Shown here: positions 1 to 8,762 of the stretch, in pieces
Layout of the letters: every line of letters starts with the position of its first letter
Numbering within the stretch: position 1 is the first letter of the stretch
NCBI GenBank assembly: GCA_022824315.1
Contig: JAJEAC010000208.1
Span: 27,420 to 91,419, forward strand
Reading direction: 5' to 3'
Origin: Silicimonas sp.
GTDB taxonomy: Bacteria; Pseudomonadota; Alphaproteobacteria; Rhodobacterales; Rhodobacteraceae
Length of the DNA stretch: 64,000 nt
Notes under the pieces: generated by a model
What the model was told of the DNA's origin: nothing
The model's database searches: none
The model's input: the letters and a program-made list of their open reading frames with translations, nothing else
Made by a program: the position numbers and the translations under genes

Positions 1-433
1 TATTGGGACTCTTACAACCGATATCTTCCAATTTGCGGACACCCTGAACCTTTTGGCAGACCCAGTAGAACTTGCTCCCCTCAATCCTCGCGTCTGGCTC
101 GTATGCTCCAATGCCGGGAAGGATCTTCACGCGAACTGCGACACACCGCGACGTCAGAACATGGGCCGATCCGGAGAGCAGCAATCTTCCGGATCGCTAG
201 CCTACGTCCGCATCAATGCCTGTCGAGTCCGTTTCTGTTGATTCACGGCCCCATGTGGAGTCGACGCGAATTCGCCTTCGCGGACACTTCTGTGCCGACC
301 TGCGTGCCTGCGGCTGACCAAACCGAGCAGGAAATCTCCCAAAGGCACTTTCCGTATGCACCCTGCATCGTGGTATTGGCGCCGAGCGCATATGCTGCAT
401 GGAATCGACAATTGGACGGAATGGAGCACGACG
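1..433. other. Left-edge region without a recognisable gene
   Basis: Short open frames occur on both strands, but none resembles a known family and they overlap one another. I see no convincing promoter, terminator or repeat here. Confidence 0.4.
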
Positions 434-1090
434 ATGGCCTGCTGGCGAATCTGCTTTGACGACGCGGGCGGGCGGCTCGACGGTTTCGCTGACCAGATCA
501 GAGCGGACATCGATGATGCACGTCAGCGCGCCGAACTGGTGATGCCGCCGGTTGCTGTCACAGTCGTCGTTCAGGCGACCTCAGATTGGGTCATCCCGGA
601 GACGGGGTACGTCGGCCACACGCCGTCAGGAACCGAGATGCGGCTGAAATTTGATCCCGACAACGCCGCGTTGCCGAGGAACATGGGCGAGCCAATTGCA
701 CGAATGGTCGCGCACGAGCTTCACCACGTGCACCGATGGCGCGGTCCGGGTTATGGCAAGCGGCTGGGCGAAACGCTGGCATCCGAAGGTCTGGCAGGGC
801 AATTCTGCAAGCAGCTCTACGGTTCGCCGCCGGAAATGTGGGAACGCGCTGTCACCGGATCGAAACTTGTCGAGTGTGCAAGGGCCGCACTGTCGGCCTG
901 GGATTCTGACGCCTACGATCATGTCCGGTGGTTCTACGGCTGGAGAGACCTTCCACGATGGGCAGGCTATTCCCTGGGCTATGCGATGGTCGGGCGCCAC
1001 ATCGAGAGTTCCGCAGGCATCTCCGCGGCAACTCTTGCAGATGAGCCCGCCGACACGTTTCGTCATGTTCTGGAAGACATGGCGGGTTGA
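434..1090 (+). CDS. DUF2268-type putative Zn-dependent protease
   Basis: A 218-residue protein if translation starts at the ATG at 434; upstream in-frame ATGs at 356 and 392 would add residues that do not look like the family. Residues 94-98 are HELHH, an HExxH zinc-protease motif, and SEGLA follows at about 117-121, where DUF2268 proteins carry their third ligand region. DUF2268 is a predicted zinc-peptidase family; its substrates are unknown. No signal peptide is visible, so the protein is probably cytoplasmic. It stands alone: the next gene begins about 400 bp downstream. The family call is fairly secure, the activity is inferred from the motif. Confidence 0.72.
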   Translation: MACWRICFDDAGGRLDGFADQIRADIDDARQRAELVMPPVAVTVVVQATSDWVIPETGYVGHTPSGTEMRLKFDPDNAALPRNMGEPIARMVAHELHHVHRWRGPGYGKRLGETLASEGLAGQFCKQLYGSPPEMWERAVTGSKLVECARAALSAWDSDAYDHVRWFYGWRDLPRWAGYSLGYAMVGRHIESSAGISAATLADEPADTFRHVLEDMAG

Positions 1091-1506
1091 TCGCCGCCGT
1101 CGGGCGTGTCGACATCAAGGACGCACGAGACTCCGCGCGGTCGTCCCAGGCGTATCCATGTTCTCCGGTCACATTTTGGCGTCCGAGTTCCGATCCGCCC
1201 ACTTGGCCAACCAGCCTCATTGCGTTGGCCCGCAGGCCCACCACACCATAATGCTCGAACCTCCGCTTCCGGCAAGCCGCCTCATTGGTGCATTGCGCGT
1301 GAAAGGCGGTGCCTCGCACCACTCTCGGAAGGATCTGGCGCCTATGCGATCCATGTCCTAGAAGTGACGTCCGATGAGGCAGGGATCGATGGGATCGACA
1401 CCGAGCAGCATGGATATCAGTCCAGCAATTTCGGCAATGCGAACCGGTGCTGCTGCAAATCGCAGCCCCAGTTTCGGCACCTGAAGTCAGAGAGAGGAAC
1501 CGTGCA
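1091..1506. other. Gap between the DUF2268 gene and the MOSC gene
   Basis: About 415 bp without a recognisable coding region. Open frames on both strands overlap and match no family I know. It presumably holds the MOSC gene promoter, but I cannot point to a convincing -10/-35 pair. Confidence 0.4.
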
Positions 1507-2070
1507 GTGTGCTTTAGAAGTGCAGACGAACTTGAGGCAGGCTTGCCCTGCATTCAGGCGTCACCAAAGGACGAAGGGGTGGTCGCGATGATCGTTCGCC
1601 GACCTGACACGGACAGGCGGGAAGAAGTGGACATTGGCGAACTGGACGTCGACGGGGGGCTGATCGGTGACAACTGGCGCACTCGAGGAAGCGGAATGAC
1701 GAAGGACGGGTCGGCACATCCGGACATGCAACTCACCCTTATGAACTCACGGACCATATCGCTTCTTGCCGGGTCCAAAGACCGTTGGGCACTCGCAGGC
1801 GATCAGTTCTACGTTGACCTGGATCTATCGAAGGAGAATCTTCCAGCCGGGACCAGGCTTGTCATGGGTTCGGCAACAGTAGAGGTGACCGCAGTCCCGC
1901 ACACCGGATGCAAGAAGTTCATGTCCCGCTTCGGAGTCGAGGCGTTGAAGTTCGTGAACTCCCGGCGCGGGAGGGAGCTTTGCCTTCGCGGCATCAATGC
2001 AAGGGTGGTGGTATCCGGTCGCTTGGAATCCGGGAGCAAAATCCAAAAGGAATTGGCGCAAACGACGTGA
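1507..2070 (+). CDS. MOSC domain-containing protein
   Basis: I place the start at GTG 1507, about 9 nt after an AGAGAGG ribosome site, giving 187 residues; the in-frame ATG at 1447 adds an unlikely leader. The conserved stretches WALAGDQFYVDLDLS and PHTGCKKF are typical of stand-alone MOSC proteins. Cys135 in HTGC is the position that carries sulfur in the molybdenum-cofactor sulfurase C-terminal fold. MOSC proteins of this size are thought to handle sulfur or molybdenum-cofactor chemistry, but the exact reaction of this branch is unknown. It is single, with no molybdoenzyme next to it. Cytoplasmic. Confidence 0.85.
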   Translation: MCFRSADELEAGLPCIQASPKDEGVVAMIVRRPDTDRREEVDIGELDVDGGLIGDNWRTRGSGMTKDGSAHPDMQLTLMNSRTISLLAGSKDRWALAGDQFYVDLDLSKENLPAGTRLVMGSATVEVTAVPHTGCKKFMSRFGVEALKFVNSRRGRELCLRGINARVVVSGRLESGSKIQKELAQTT

Positions 2071-2425
2071 ATGTCACCGCGCTGCCGACCGGGCATTGAA
2101 GGCGTGCCTCACACGGCCGATCTTGCCAGACCAGATCAGAAAGTGGACAGTTTGCAAGAGGCAGGTCGGTCGTCGAGGGCACTACGTGTCGCCGTCGCGA
2201 CTGCGATGCGATGGATGGCACCAGCATCGAGGTGCATCACAAGCTCGTTCTTGCCGGCGAATCGGAAGTTGGTCGTGATTCGGTCAGCGAGTACCCGACA
2301 ACGGATCGACTGAACGGCCAATGCCGGGTTTCGACGGATCGGGCAGGACATGGACGATGGAGTTCCGGGATCTCCACCATCCCGTCACGGTCGACCAGCA
2401 TACCGACTTGACTGCCAAGGAGGTT
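2071..2425. other. Degenerate region beyond the polyol operon
   Basis: About 350 bp between the MOSC gene and the SDR stub. Minus-strand frames here look protein-like in patches but carry no recognisable family and no good start. The likeliest reading is decayed sequence that replaced the body of the SDR gene. No IS end was recognised. Confidence 0.35.
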
Positions 2426-2496
2426 TCGCGGATTGCCCGTCCAATCCCGTCTGCACCGCCCGTCACCAACGCGACCATGCTGACGAGTTGATTCAA
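2426..2496 (-). pseudogene. 5' stub of a short-chain dehydrogenase (polyol dehydrogenase-like)
   Basis: Directly after the ABC ATPase stop codon, a minus-strand frame reads [19 protein letters not shown], the textbook N terminus of a short-chain dehydrogenase with its TGGxxGIG cofactor loop. About 24 codons later homology is lost and the frame runs into unrelated sequence. In smo-type polyol operons the gene after the ATPase is commonly a sorbitol or related polyol dehydrogenase, so this is probably the remains of that enzyme. Its TTG start overlaps the ATPase stop, as expected for a coupled operon gene. Confidence 0.6.
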
Positions 2497-3494
2497 ATCC
2501 TGAGACCTTTCGCGTCGAACCTGTGAATGGCGTCTTGCCTTGGGGCCAGATGCACCCTGTCGCCGTGCCGGAACCCGACCTCGCCATCGGCACGAACGGT
2601 GATCGTCTCGGCGACTCCCGTATCGTGAACATGAAAGAACGTGTCGGAGCCAAGATGTTCCGAAACGCCGACGACGCCGGACCAGTCGCCCTCGCTTCCC
2701 GATACGGCAATGTGCTCTGGGCGGATGCCGATGGCATGCGCGTCGTGACGTGCGGCCTCATTTCCCTCGATCAGATTCATGCGCGGAGAGCCGATGAATC
2801 CTGCAACGAACACGTTGCGCGGTTCGCGGTAGAGCTCCAGCGGGCTTCCGACCTGCTCGATGTTCCCAAAATTGAGAACGACGATCTTGTCGGCCATCGT
2901 CATCGCCTCGACCTGATCGTGCGTCACGTAGATCATCGTGGTCCCAAGGCGCTCATGCAGTTCGCTGATCTCGAGCCGCATTCCAACCCGAAGTGCGGCG
3001 TCAAGATTCGAGAGCGGTTCGTCGAACAGGAATGCGGCCGGTTCCCTCACGATGGCGCGTCCGATCGCGACCCGCTGACGCTGACCGCCCGAAAGCTGAC
3101 CCGGGCGACGGTCGAGATAGTCGGAGAGATTCAGGACGCTTGCCGCGTGTGCGACACGGCGCTCCTGTTCTTCCTTGTCGAGTCCCGCCATGCGCAACGG
3201 AAAGGCAATGTTCTTCCTGACGCTCATATGCGGATAAAGCGCGTAGGACTGAAACACCATCGCCAGGCCGCGCTTTGCCGGCGGCACGCTGGTCATGTCC
3301 TGGCCGTCAATCTCGATCTTGCCTCCGGTCACGTCCTCGAGACCCGCAATGAGGCGAAGCAGCGTTGACTTGCCACAGCCTGAAGGGCCGACAAAAACGG
3401 CAAACTCCCCGTCCTCGATTAGCAATTCCAGCGGCGGGATGACCTCAACGTCCCCGAAGCTCTTCGATACTTGGTCAATTACGATACGTCCCAT
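2493..3494 (-). CDS. smoK: ABC transporter ATP-binding protein, polyol/sugar (SmoK/MalK/UgpC type)
   Basis: This 333-residue ATPase energises the polyol importer encoded upstream. The Walker A motif GPSGCGKST is at residues 36-44, the signature LSGGQRQ at 134-140, and Walker B with DEPLSNLDA near 158-166. The C-terminal ~100 residues form the MalK-type TOBE regulatory domain (IGIRPEHI). It acts on the cytoplasmic face of the membrane with the two permeases. It is last of the four transporter genes, 9 bp after the SmoG-type permease, and is followed by the SDR stub. Polyol (sorbitol/mannitol) specificity is inferred from the binding protein, not from this ATPase. Confidence 0.9.
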   Translation of the reverse strand: MGRIVIDQVSKSFGDVEVIPPLELLIEDGEFAVFVGPSGCGKSTLLRLIAGLEDVTGGKIEIDGQDMTSVPPAKRGLAMVFQSYALYPHMSVRKNIAFPLRMAGLDKEEQERRVAHAASVLNLSDYLDRRPGQLSGGQRQRVAIGRAIVREPAAFLFDEPLSNLDAALRVGMRLEISELHERLGTTMIYVTHDQVEAMTMADKIVVLNFGNIEQVGSPLELYREPRNVFVAGFIGSPRMNLIEGNEAARHDAHAIGIRPEHIAVSGSEGDWSGVVGVSEHLGSDTFFHVHDTGVAETITVRADGEVGFRHGDRVHLAPRQDAIHRFDAKGLRI

Positions 3495-3503
3495 GGCTCC
3501 ACC

Positions 3504-4334
3504 CTATTTTACGGCACCGAATGTCAGGCCGCGAACAAGTTGCTTTTGGCTAAACCAGCCGAGAATGAGGATCGGTGCGATCGCCATTGTCGACGCCGCG
3601 CTGAGCTTGGCGAAGAACAGGCCTTCCGGGCTCGAGTAGCTGGCGATGAACGCGGTCAAAGGTCCGGCCTTGGCCGCCGTGAGGTTCAGCGTCCAGAACG
3701 CCTCGTTCCAAGCCAGAATCAGGCTCAGGAGAATGGTTGAGGCAATGCCGGGCACGGCCATCGGCATGAGGACGTGAAGGATCTCTCCACGCAATGTTGC
3801 GCCATCCATTCTTGCGGCTTCAAGGATATCTACGGGGATCTCCTTGAAATACGTGTACAGCATCCAGACGATGATCGGCAGGTTGATCAGCATCAGCACG
3901 ATCACGAGTCCCGTGCGCGTGTCGAGCAGCCCGAGTTCGATGAACAACAGGTAGATCGGATAAAGCACGCCGACAGCCGGCAGCATCTTGGTCGAGAGCA
4001 TCCAGAGCAGGATGTCCTTGGTGCGCTTCGAGGGGACGAAGGCCATTGACCACGCGGCTGGCACAGCGACAACGACGCCAAGAAGCGTCGAACCGCCCGC
4101 GATGATCACCGAATTCCAGAGGTAGCGCATGTAGTCGGAACGGTCCTGCACGACGCCGTAGTTCTCAATGGTCCAGTCAAAGAACAGGAACAGTGGCGGA
4201 TCGCTTATCGCCTGCGCCTCCGACTTGAAACTGGTCAGAATCGTCCAGAGGATCGGAAAAAAGATCACCAGGCCAACGGCCCATGCGATCATCGTGTTCA
4301 GGGCCTTGCGGCGGGATGTGACGGCACGGGCCAT
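3504..4334 (-). CDS. smoG: Polyol/carbohydrate ABC transporter permease (SmoG/MalG type)
   Basis: A 276-residue inner-membrane protein of the MalG branch of binding-protein-dependent permeases. It has a short cytoplasmic N terminus, then WAVGLVIFFPILWTILTSF as the first membrane span, and about six spans in all. The loop EAARMDGATLRGEILHVLMP is the EAA motif that docks on the ATPase. It pairs with the SmoF-type permease, about 90 bp upstream on the same strand, and with the ATPase 9 bp downstream. Length and hydropathy are normal. Substrate specificity is inferred from the operon. Confidence 0.9.
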   Translation of the reverse strand: MARAVTSRRKALNTMIAWAVGLVIFFPILWTILTSFKSEAQAISDPPLFLFFDWTIENYGVVQDRSDYMRYLWNSVIIAGGSTLLGVVVAVPAAWSMAFVPSKRTKDILLWMLSTKMLPAVGVLYPIYLLFIELGLLDTRTGLVIVLMLINLPIIVWMLYTYFKEIPVDILEAARMDGATLRGEILHVLMPMAVPGIASTILLSLILAWNEAFWTLNLTAAKAGPLTAFIASYSSPEGLFFAKLSAASTMAIAPILILGWFSQKQLVRGLTFGAVK

Positions 4335-4423
4335 GTCAGTTGCCTCCCCTATGTTCCGCGCCGACGTCCAACGCTCCGCGAGAGAGCGGCGCGAGAGGGA
4401 TCCGCAGGGGCAGTGTCGGCATC

Positions 4424-5296
4424 TCAGGCATCAAGGCTCCTCCCTACGATGCGCATCAGGAACAGCGCCACGATGTTTGCGAGAATGATGGCGTAAACGC
4501 CGCCTGCAGAGCCCAGACCCACGTTCTGGCTCTCCAGCACGCGCTGGAAAATCAGGTATGTCAGTGTCTTGGTGCCGAAACTGCCTTGGGTCGTGACGAA
4601 GATCTCCGCGAAGATCGACAGAAGGAAGATCGTCTGGATCAAGATCACGACCGTGATCGCCCTGCTTAGGTGCGGCAGGATTATGAACCAGAAGCGCTTC
4701 AACGACGGCGCACCGTCCATCTCTGCTGCCTCAAGCTGCTCTCGGTCCAGCGACTGAACCGCAGTCAGGAGAATCAATGTCGCGAAGGGCAGCCATTGCC
4801 ACGACACGATGAGTATGATCGATTGCATCGACGCTTGGCTCAGCCACTCGACGGGCGTTGCCCCGAAGAACTTCCAGATATGCGCCAGAATGCCATTCAC
4901 GGGGTCCATGAACATGTTCTTCCAGACCAGCGCCGACACGGTCGGCATGACGAAAAACGGCGCGATGACCAGTACGCGGACCATGCCCTGTCCCCACATC
5001 GGCTGGTCCAGCAACAACGCCAGCAGGACACCCAGAATCACGGTGACGACCAGCACGCCACCGACGATTGTCAGCGTCGCCTGCACACTTGGCCAAAAGG
5101 AGCTCGAACTGACGAAACGCACGTAGTTTTCGAGACCGGCCCAGCCGAGATCTCCGCCACGCAAGGGCAGGAACTTCCGGAACGAAAACCAGAGGGTCAT
5201 TGTCAGGGGCACCAGCATCCAGCCGAGGAGCAGGATCACTGCGGGTGCCATCATGATACGGGCAGCAGAACGCGAATGCCTGGTTGCCATGGACAC
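4424..5296 (-). CDS. smoF: Polyol/carbohydrate ABC transporter permease (SmoF/MalF type)
   Basis: A 290-residue inner-membrane permease of the MalF branch. The N terminus is basic, followed by IMMAPAVILLLGWMLVPLTM as the first span and about six spans overall. The EAA docking loop is EAAEMDGAPSLKRFWFIILP. It forms the heterodimeric channel with the SmoG-type permease. Upstream lies the binding-protein gene, separated by a strong hairpin at 5356-5380 that probably favours high expression of the binding protein over the membrane components. Length is normal for the family and no damage is visible. Confidence 0.9.
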   Translation of the reverse strand: MSMATRHSRSAARIMMAPAVILLLGWMLVPLTMTLWFSFRKFLPLRGGDLGWAGLENYVRFVSSSSFWPSVQATLTIVGGVLVVTVILGVLLALLLDQPMWGQGMVRVLVIAPFFVMPTVSALVWKNMFMDPVNGILAHIWKFFGATPVEWLSQASMQSIILIVSWQWLPFATLILLTAVQSLDREQLEAAEMDGAPSLKRFWFIILPHLSRAITVVILIQTIFLLSIFAEIFVTTQGSFGTKTLTYLIFQRVLESQNVGLGSAGGVYAIILANIVALFLMRIVGRSLDA

Positions 5297-5355
5297 TCTC
5301 CCCGTTTGCGGAATTACCGTCTCAGATTCCGGATCGTATTTGCTTGTGTCGTCGA

Positions 5356-5380
5356 CCGGAGGGCGGATGCCGCCCTCCGG
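5356..5380 (-). terminator. Intercistronic hairpin between smoE and smoF
   Basis: A perfect 11-bp inverted repeat, CCGGAGGGCGG / CCGCCCTCCGG, with a 3-nt loop, sits just after the binding-protein stop codon. There is no T-run, so it is more likely an mRNA-stabilising or partial-attenuation hairpin than a full terminator, which fits binding proteins being made in excess of their permeases. Confidence 0.7.
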
Positions 5381-5394
5381 GAAATGTGCCTGGC

Positions 5395-6696
5395 TCAGTA
5401 GCCAGCAGCCTCCATCGCGTCGGCGGTCAAGGCCTGTGCCTTATCCAGCGCCTCCGCCGCGGTCTGCTGTCCGGCCAAAGCGGCAGAAAACTCCTGACCG
5501 ACTTCCGTCGCGATTCCAGCGAACTCCGGAATCGCCACGAACTGGACGCCCACGTAAGGCACCGGTTCAACGGTCGGGTTGAGCGGGTCAGCCGACAGGA
5601 TGCTCTCGAGAGTCATCCGCGCGAACGGAATGTCCTTGTAGTTCGGATTCTCGTAGAGCGAGGTCCTGGCTCCCGGAGGCACGTTCGCCCAGCCTTCCTT
5701 CGAAGCCACGAGCTCGATGTATTCCTTGGACGTGGCCCATTCGATGAACTCCCTTGCAGCGGATTCCTTCTGGGTTCCGGCAGGGATCGCCAGCGCCCAG
5801 GCCCAGAGCCAGTTGCTGCGCCTGCCGAGCCCGGTGTCGGGCGCCAGCGCGAATCCGACCTTGTCCGCAACGGTCGAGTCCTTCGGGTTGGTCACGAAGG
5901 ATGCCGCCACCGTCGCGTCGATCCACATGCCGCACTTGCCCTGCTGGAACAGAGAGAGGTTCTCGTTGAAGCCGTTTGTGGAGGCTCCCGGAGGCCCTGC
6001 ATCTCCCAAGAGGTCAAGGTAGAAGTTTAGCGTCGTGGACCAGGCATCACTGTCGAACTGCGGCGCCCAGTTCTCGTCGAACCAGCGGGCGCCAAAGGCG
6101 TTCGACGTAGCCGTGATGAACGCCATGTTCTCGCCCCAGCCAGCCTTGCCACGCAGGCAGATGCCGTAGATATCGTTGTCCTTGTCGGTCATCTTGCGTG
6201 CCGCGTCCGCAACGAATTCCCAGGTCGGCGCGTCGGGCATGGAGAGCCCGGCATTCGCCATGAGGTCCGTGCGATACATGATCATGGAGCTTTCGCCGTA
6301 GAACGGCGCCGCAAAGAGTGTGCCGTCATAGGAAAGTCCGCCACGCATCGCGGGCAGGATGTCGTCCGCATCGTAGCCAGCCGACAGGTCGTCGAGTGCC
6401 ACGAGCCAGCCGTTCTTGGCCCAGATCGGCGTCTCGTACATGCCGATCGTCATGATGTCGAAAGCGCCGCCCTTCGTGCTGATGTCCGTCGTCACTCGCT
6501 GACGGAGCACGTTTTCCTCGAGCGTCACCCACTCGACCGTGTGACCGGTCTTGCTGGTGAAGTCGTCAGTCAGGCCCTGCATCCGGACCATGTCGCCGTT
6601 GTTCACGGTCGCGATGACGAGATTTTCTGCGTCAGCACTGCCAAGCGCGATCAGCGACAGCGCCGATGCCGCACCAAGTACGTTCCTTAGATACAT
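5395..6696 (-). CDS. smoE: Periplasmic polyol-binding protein of the Smo ABC transporter
   Basis: A 433-residue extracellular solute-binding protein (family 1). It begins with a signal peptide of about 23 residues ending LIALGSADA, followed by ENLVIATVNNGDMVRMQGL. The stretches VEWVTLEENVLRQRVTTD and APFYGESSMIMYRTDLM closely resemble sorbitol/mannitol-binding SmoE proteins of Rhodobacter. It delivers polyol to the two permeases. A strong GGGAGG ribosome site precedes the ATG, and it is the first gene after the regulator, behind a palindrome at 6767-6780. The exact polyol is not readable from sequence alone. Confidence 0.88.
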   Translation of the reverse strand: MYLRNVLGAASALSLIALGSADAENLVIATVNNGDMVRMQGLTDDFTSKTGHTVEWVTLEENVLRQRVTTDISTKGGAFDIMTIGMYETPIWAKNGWLVALDDLSAGYDADDILPAMRGGLSYDGTLFAAPFYGESSMIMYRTDLMANAGLSMPDAPTWEFVADAARKMTDKDNDIYGICLRGKAGWGENMAFITATSNAFGARWFDENWAPQFDSDAWSTTLNFYLDLLGDAGPPGASTNGFNENLSLFQQGKCGMWIDATVAASFVTNPKDSTVADKVGFALAPDTGLGRRSNWLWAWALAIPAGTQKESAAREFIEWATSKEYIELVASKEGWANVPPGARTSLYENPNYKDIPFARMTLESILSADPLNPTVEPVPYVGVQFVAIPEFAGIATEVGQEFSAALAGQQTAAEALDKAQALTADAMEAAGY

Positions 6697-6766
6697 TTGA
6701 CACCTCCCTCAAATTGGATGTTGCCCGATAACGCTAACAAATAATATCCGCGCGTCAAGTCTTTTT

Positions 6767-6780
6767 TTTACGCGCGTAAA
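6767..6780. promoter_or_regulatory. LacI-type operator palindrome upstream of smoE
   Basis: TTTACGCGCGTAAA is a perfect 14-bp palindrome with a central CG step, as expected of LacI-family operators. It lies between the lacI gene end and the smoE start, beside an A/T run and a TTGACG...TATTAT stretch that could be the smo promoter. It is probably bound by the adjacent LacI regulator. A second, imperfect copy lies in front of lacI. Confidence 0.65.
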
Positions 6781-6810
6781 TTTACCAAGAAATGTTCGGA
6801 AAGCAGCCCG

Positions 6811-7842
6811 TTAGGCGGACCCACGCATGACAAGCGAGGCGTCGTACAGGGTCGTGTCCCGCCGTTTTGCACGTTCGCCCGAATCGATCAGCCGGAACAG
6901 GGTCTCGACGCTCTTCTCGGCGATCGACGCGTAGTCCTGCGAAACCGTTGTCAGCGTCGGGCACGTATATCGCGAGAACGGGTGGTCGTCGTGCCCGGCA
7001 ACCCGCAATGCGCAACCTGCTCCGTTTCCGACCCGCATGCCCATCTCGTAGGCCGCGGACAGAAACCCGATAGCAAGCCGGTCATTGCTGCAGAGGACCG
7101 TGTCCGTCGGCAGGCCGCGATTCTCGATCACGCGCATGCCCTCGCTGAAGCCGATGGCCTCGAAGTCCCATCCCTCCCCGTCCACCTGGATCAGGTGCGG
7201 CTCATGCCCAAGCCGATCCATCGTCGCCAGATATGCCGATCGGCGCTTGAACGCATTCGGGTTTGGCGGCTCCTTCATTTCGAAGAATGCCGGCGGCTCG
7301 CCGGATCGGCACAGATAGTCGATGATCAGGGCAATGCTCTGATCATTGTTCGACCCGATGAACGCCTCGCCCAGATGCTCGATATTGCTGTCGAACAAGA
7401 CCGTGGGGACATCCTTGCAGAACGCCTCGACCGAGGACCGGTCCGATGTCCGCCCCAAGGGTGCCAGAAGCACTCCTGCGGGCTTGATCGATCTGAGGCT
7501 CCCGAGGTTGTCGTTCTCCTGGACCTTGGTGCCCTGCGAGTTCAGCTGAATCGGCCGGAACCCCGCGTCGATGACCAGGCTCTCCACGTTGCGTGCGATT
7601 TCCGCGAAAAACGGGTCCGACAGGTAGGGCACCACGATCCCGATGTTCTTGGTGAGGCGGCGGTTCTGGTTGATGGCGTAGATGTTTGGGCGATAGTCGT
7701 GGCGTTCCAGAGCCGCCTCGATGCGCTCCCGGGTGGATTTCCGCACGCTGGCCGGATCGTTGAAGTACTTGGAAACCGTAGGCCGGGAAATCCCGCTCAC
7801 CGCAGCAAATTCCTCCATGTTCTTGATTTTCGTTTGTGACAC
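6811..7842 (-). CDS. LacI family transcriptional regulator of the polyol operon
   Basis: The open frame reaches back to 8055, but the first ~71 residues are unlike the family. GTG 7842 is preceded by AAGAGG at 7-nt spacing, giving 343 residues starting SQTKIKNMEEFAAVSGIS. The helix-turn-helix and hinge (SRPTVSKYFNDPASV, YRPN) are at about residues 11-55, followed by a periplasmic-binding-protein-like effector domain. It most likely represses smoEFGK and is relieved by the incoming polyol. It lies 115 bp upstream of smoE on the same strand, with the operator palindrome between them. The choice of a GTG start is an inference from the ribosome site and homology. Confidence 0.88.
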   Translation of the reverse strand: MSQTKIKNMEEFAAVSGISRPTVSKYFNDPASVRKSTRERIEAALERHDYRPNIYAINQNRRLTKNIGIVVPYLSDPFFAEIARNVESLVIDAGFRPIQLNSQGTKVQENDNLGSLRSIKPAGVLLAPLGRTSDRSSVEAFCKDVPTVLFDSNIEHLGEAFIGSNNDQSIALIIDYLCRSGEPPAFFEMKEPPNPNAFKRRSAYLATMDRLGHEPHLIQVDGEGWDFEAIGFSEGMRVIENRGLPTDTVLCSNDRLAIGFLSAAYEMGMRVGNGAGCALRVAGHDDHPFSRYTCPTLTTVSQDYASIAEKSVETLFRLIDSGERAKRRDTTLYDASLVMRGSA

Positions 7843-7924
7843 GACATGGCCTCTTCGTACTGGAAAGCGTCGGGTGCCGAAGCATCCGAACGGTTGAAAT
7901 TCACGGCCACGATAACCGAATGTA

Positions 7925-7942
7925 CTTCGCGCGCGCAAATTT
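7925..7942. promoter_or_regulatory. Candidate autoregulatory operator upstream of lacI
   Basis: On the minus strand this reads AAATTTGCGCGCGCGAAG, similar to AAATTTACGCGCGTAAA in front of smoE. It lies about 85 bp before the lacI start. It suggests that the regulator controls its own gene as well as the transporter. Symmetry is weaker than in the smoE copy. Confidence 0.4.
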
Positions 7943-8074
7943 CTGCCGGTGACCGCTGAACGATGCATAGCCGCGCGCGTGCAACGTCGCGCCTGGGAAC
8001 GGCGCCGAATCCCTGCCTGGCCGGCACGTTCATCACCGCGTGTGGCAAGTGACACAATGCCGACTTCGAGAAAA

Positions 8075-8112
8075 GTGCCATGTCGAGCGACCCCGCCCTA
8101 GTGACATGGCAC
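8075..8112. repeat. Inverted repeat between lacI and the VOC gene
   Basis: GTGCCATGTC and GACATGGCAC form a perfect 10-bp inverted repeat separated by 18 nt. It lies downstream of the VOC gene and upstream of lacI, both on the minus strand. It could be the VOC gene terminator stem or a regulator site; no T-run follows. Confidence 0.5.
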
Positions 8113-8239
8113 CGTCCGGTGAATCAGCGATCAGACATGTGCCAATTCCCTGACTTGCCAATCCACCCGAGCGCGATATGCATGGCCGTGGCGCAGGTGC
8201 CCGATGCGAAGCAAAGTGTCATCGGGTCTGTACTTCGGT

Positions 8240-8674
8240 TCAGTTTGCATGGACATGCTCGGCGATCAGGTCTGCAACCGAGGGGCCGGGCCCTACCAGC
8301 TCAAGCACGTTTCTGTCGGGATCCCGGATGAAGATCGTCCTGGTGCCGCGAAACTCGCGCCGCCCAGTGATCGCAATGCCGTTCTCGGCTGCGAATGACT
8401 CCGCCGCCTCTGCATCGCTCACCTTAACGGCAAGATGCGTTATGCCCGGATACTTGAGATCTTCATCCATCAGGATGTTCTCGCCCTGTTTCGCGCTCGC
8501 CGGGCCAAGCAGGTTAATGTTGATCCCGGACGGATGCAGCATCACCAGAGGGTGCCCGTGCGCGTAGCCGCCATCGGCGATCAGCTCGAACCCAAGCAAT
8601 TCGTAGAACGCCACCGATTTGTCGCGGTCGCTGATGCGTATTCCAATGTGGTCGAAATTCTTGATGTCCAACAT
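8240..8674 (-). CDS. VOC superfamily (glyoxalase/bleomycin resistance) protein
   Basis: Starting at ATG 8674, preceded by GGAAAGG, the protein has 144 residues; the longer frame to 8749 adds a non-homologous leader. It has the VOC fold in two beta-alpha-beta-beta-beta halves: FDHIGIRISDRDKSVAFYEL at the start and ITHLAVKVSDAEAAESF about 75 residues later, ending RDPDRNVLELVG. The His near the N terminus, the His of THLAVKV and the Glu of VLEL fit metal-ligand positions of glyoxalase I-like enzymes. The substrate is unknown. It is divergent from the LysR gene, which may control it. Confidence 0.8.
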   Translation of the reverse strand: MLDIKNFDHIGIRISDRDKSVAFYELLGFELIADGGYAHGHPLVMLHPSGININLLGPASAKQGENILMDEDLKYPGITHLAVKVSDAEAAESFAAENGIAITGRREFRGTRTIFIRDPDRNVLELVGPGPSVADLIAEHVHAN

Positions 8675-8762
8675 GGCCTTTGACCTTTCCCTGCAATCGT
8701 CCGACAAATACGCTTGCATCATGAACGTCACTAGATCGCAATTGAACACAACACCTGCTCAT

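Noticed and set aside
7842..8055. 71-residue N-terminal extension of the LacI regulator
   Set aside because: It is Arg-rich, unlike any LacI protein, and overlaps the likely promoter and operator; a good ribosome site favours GTG 7842.
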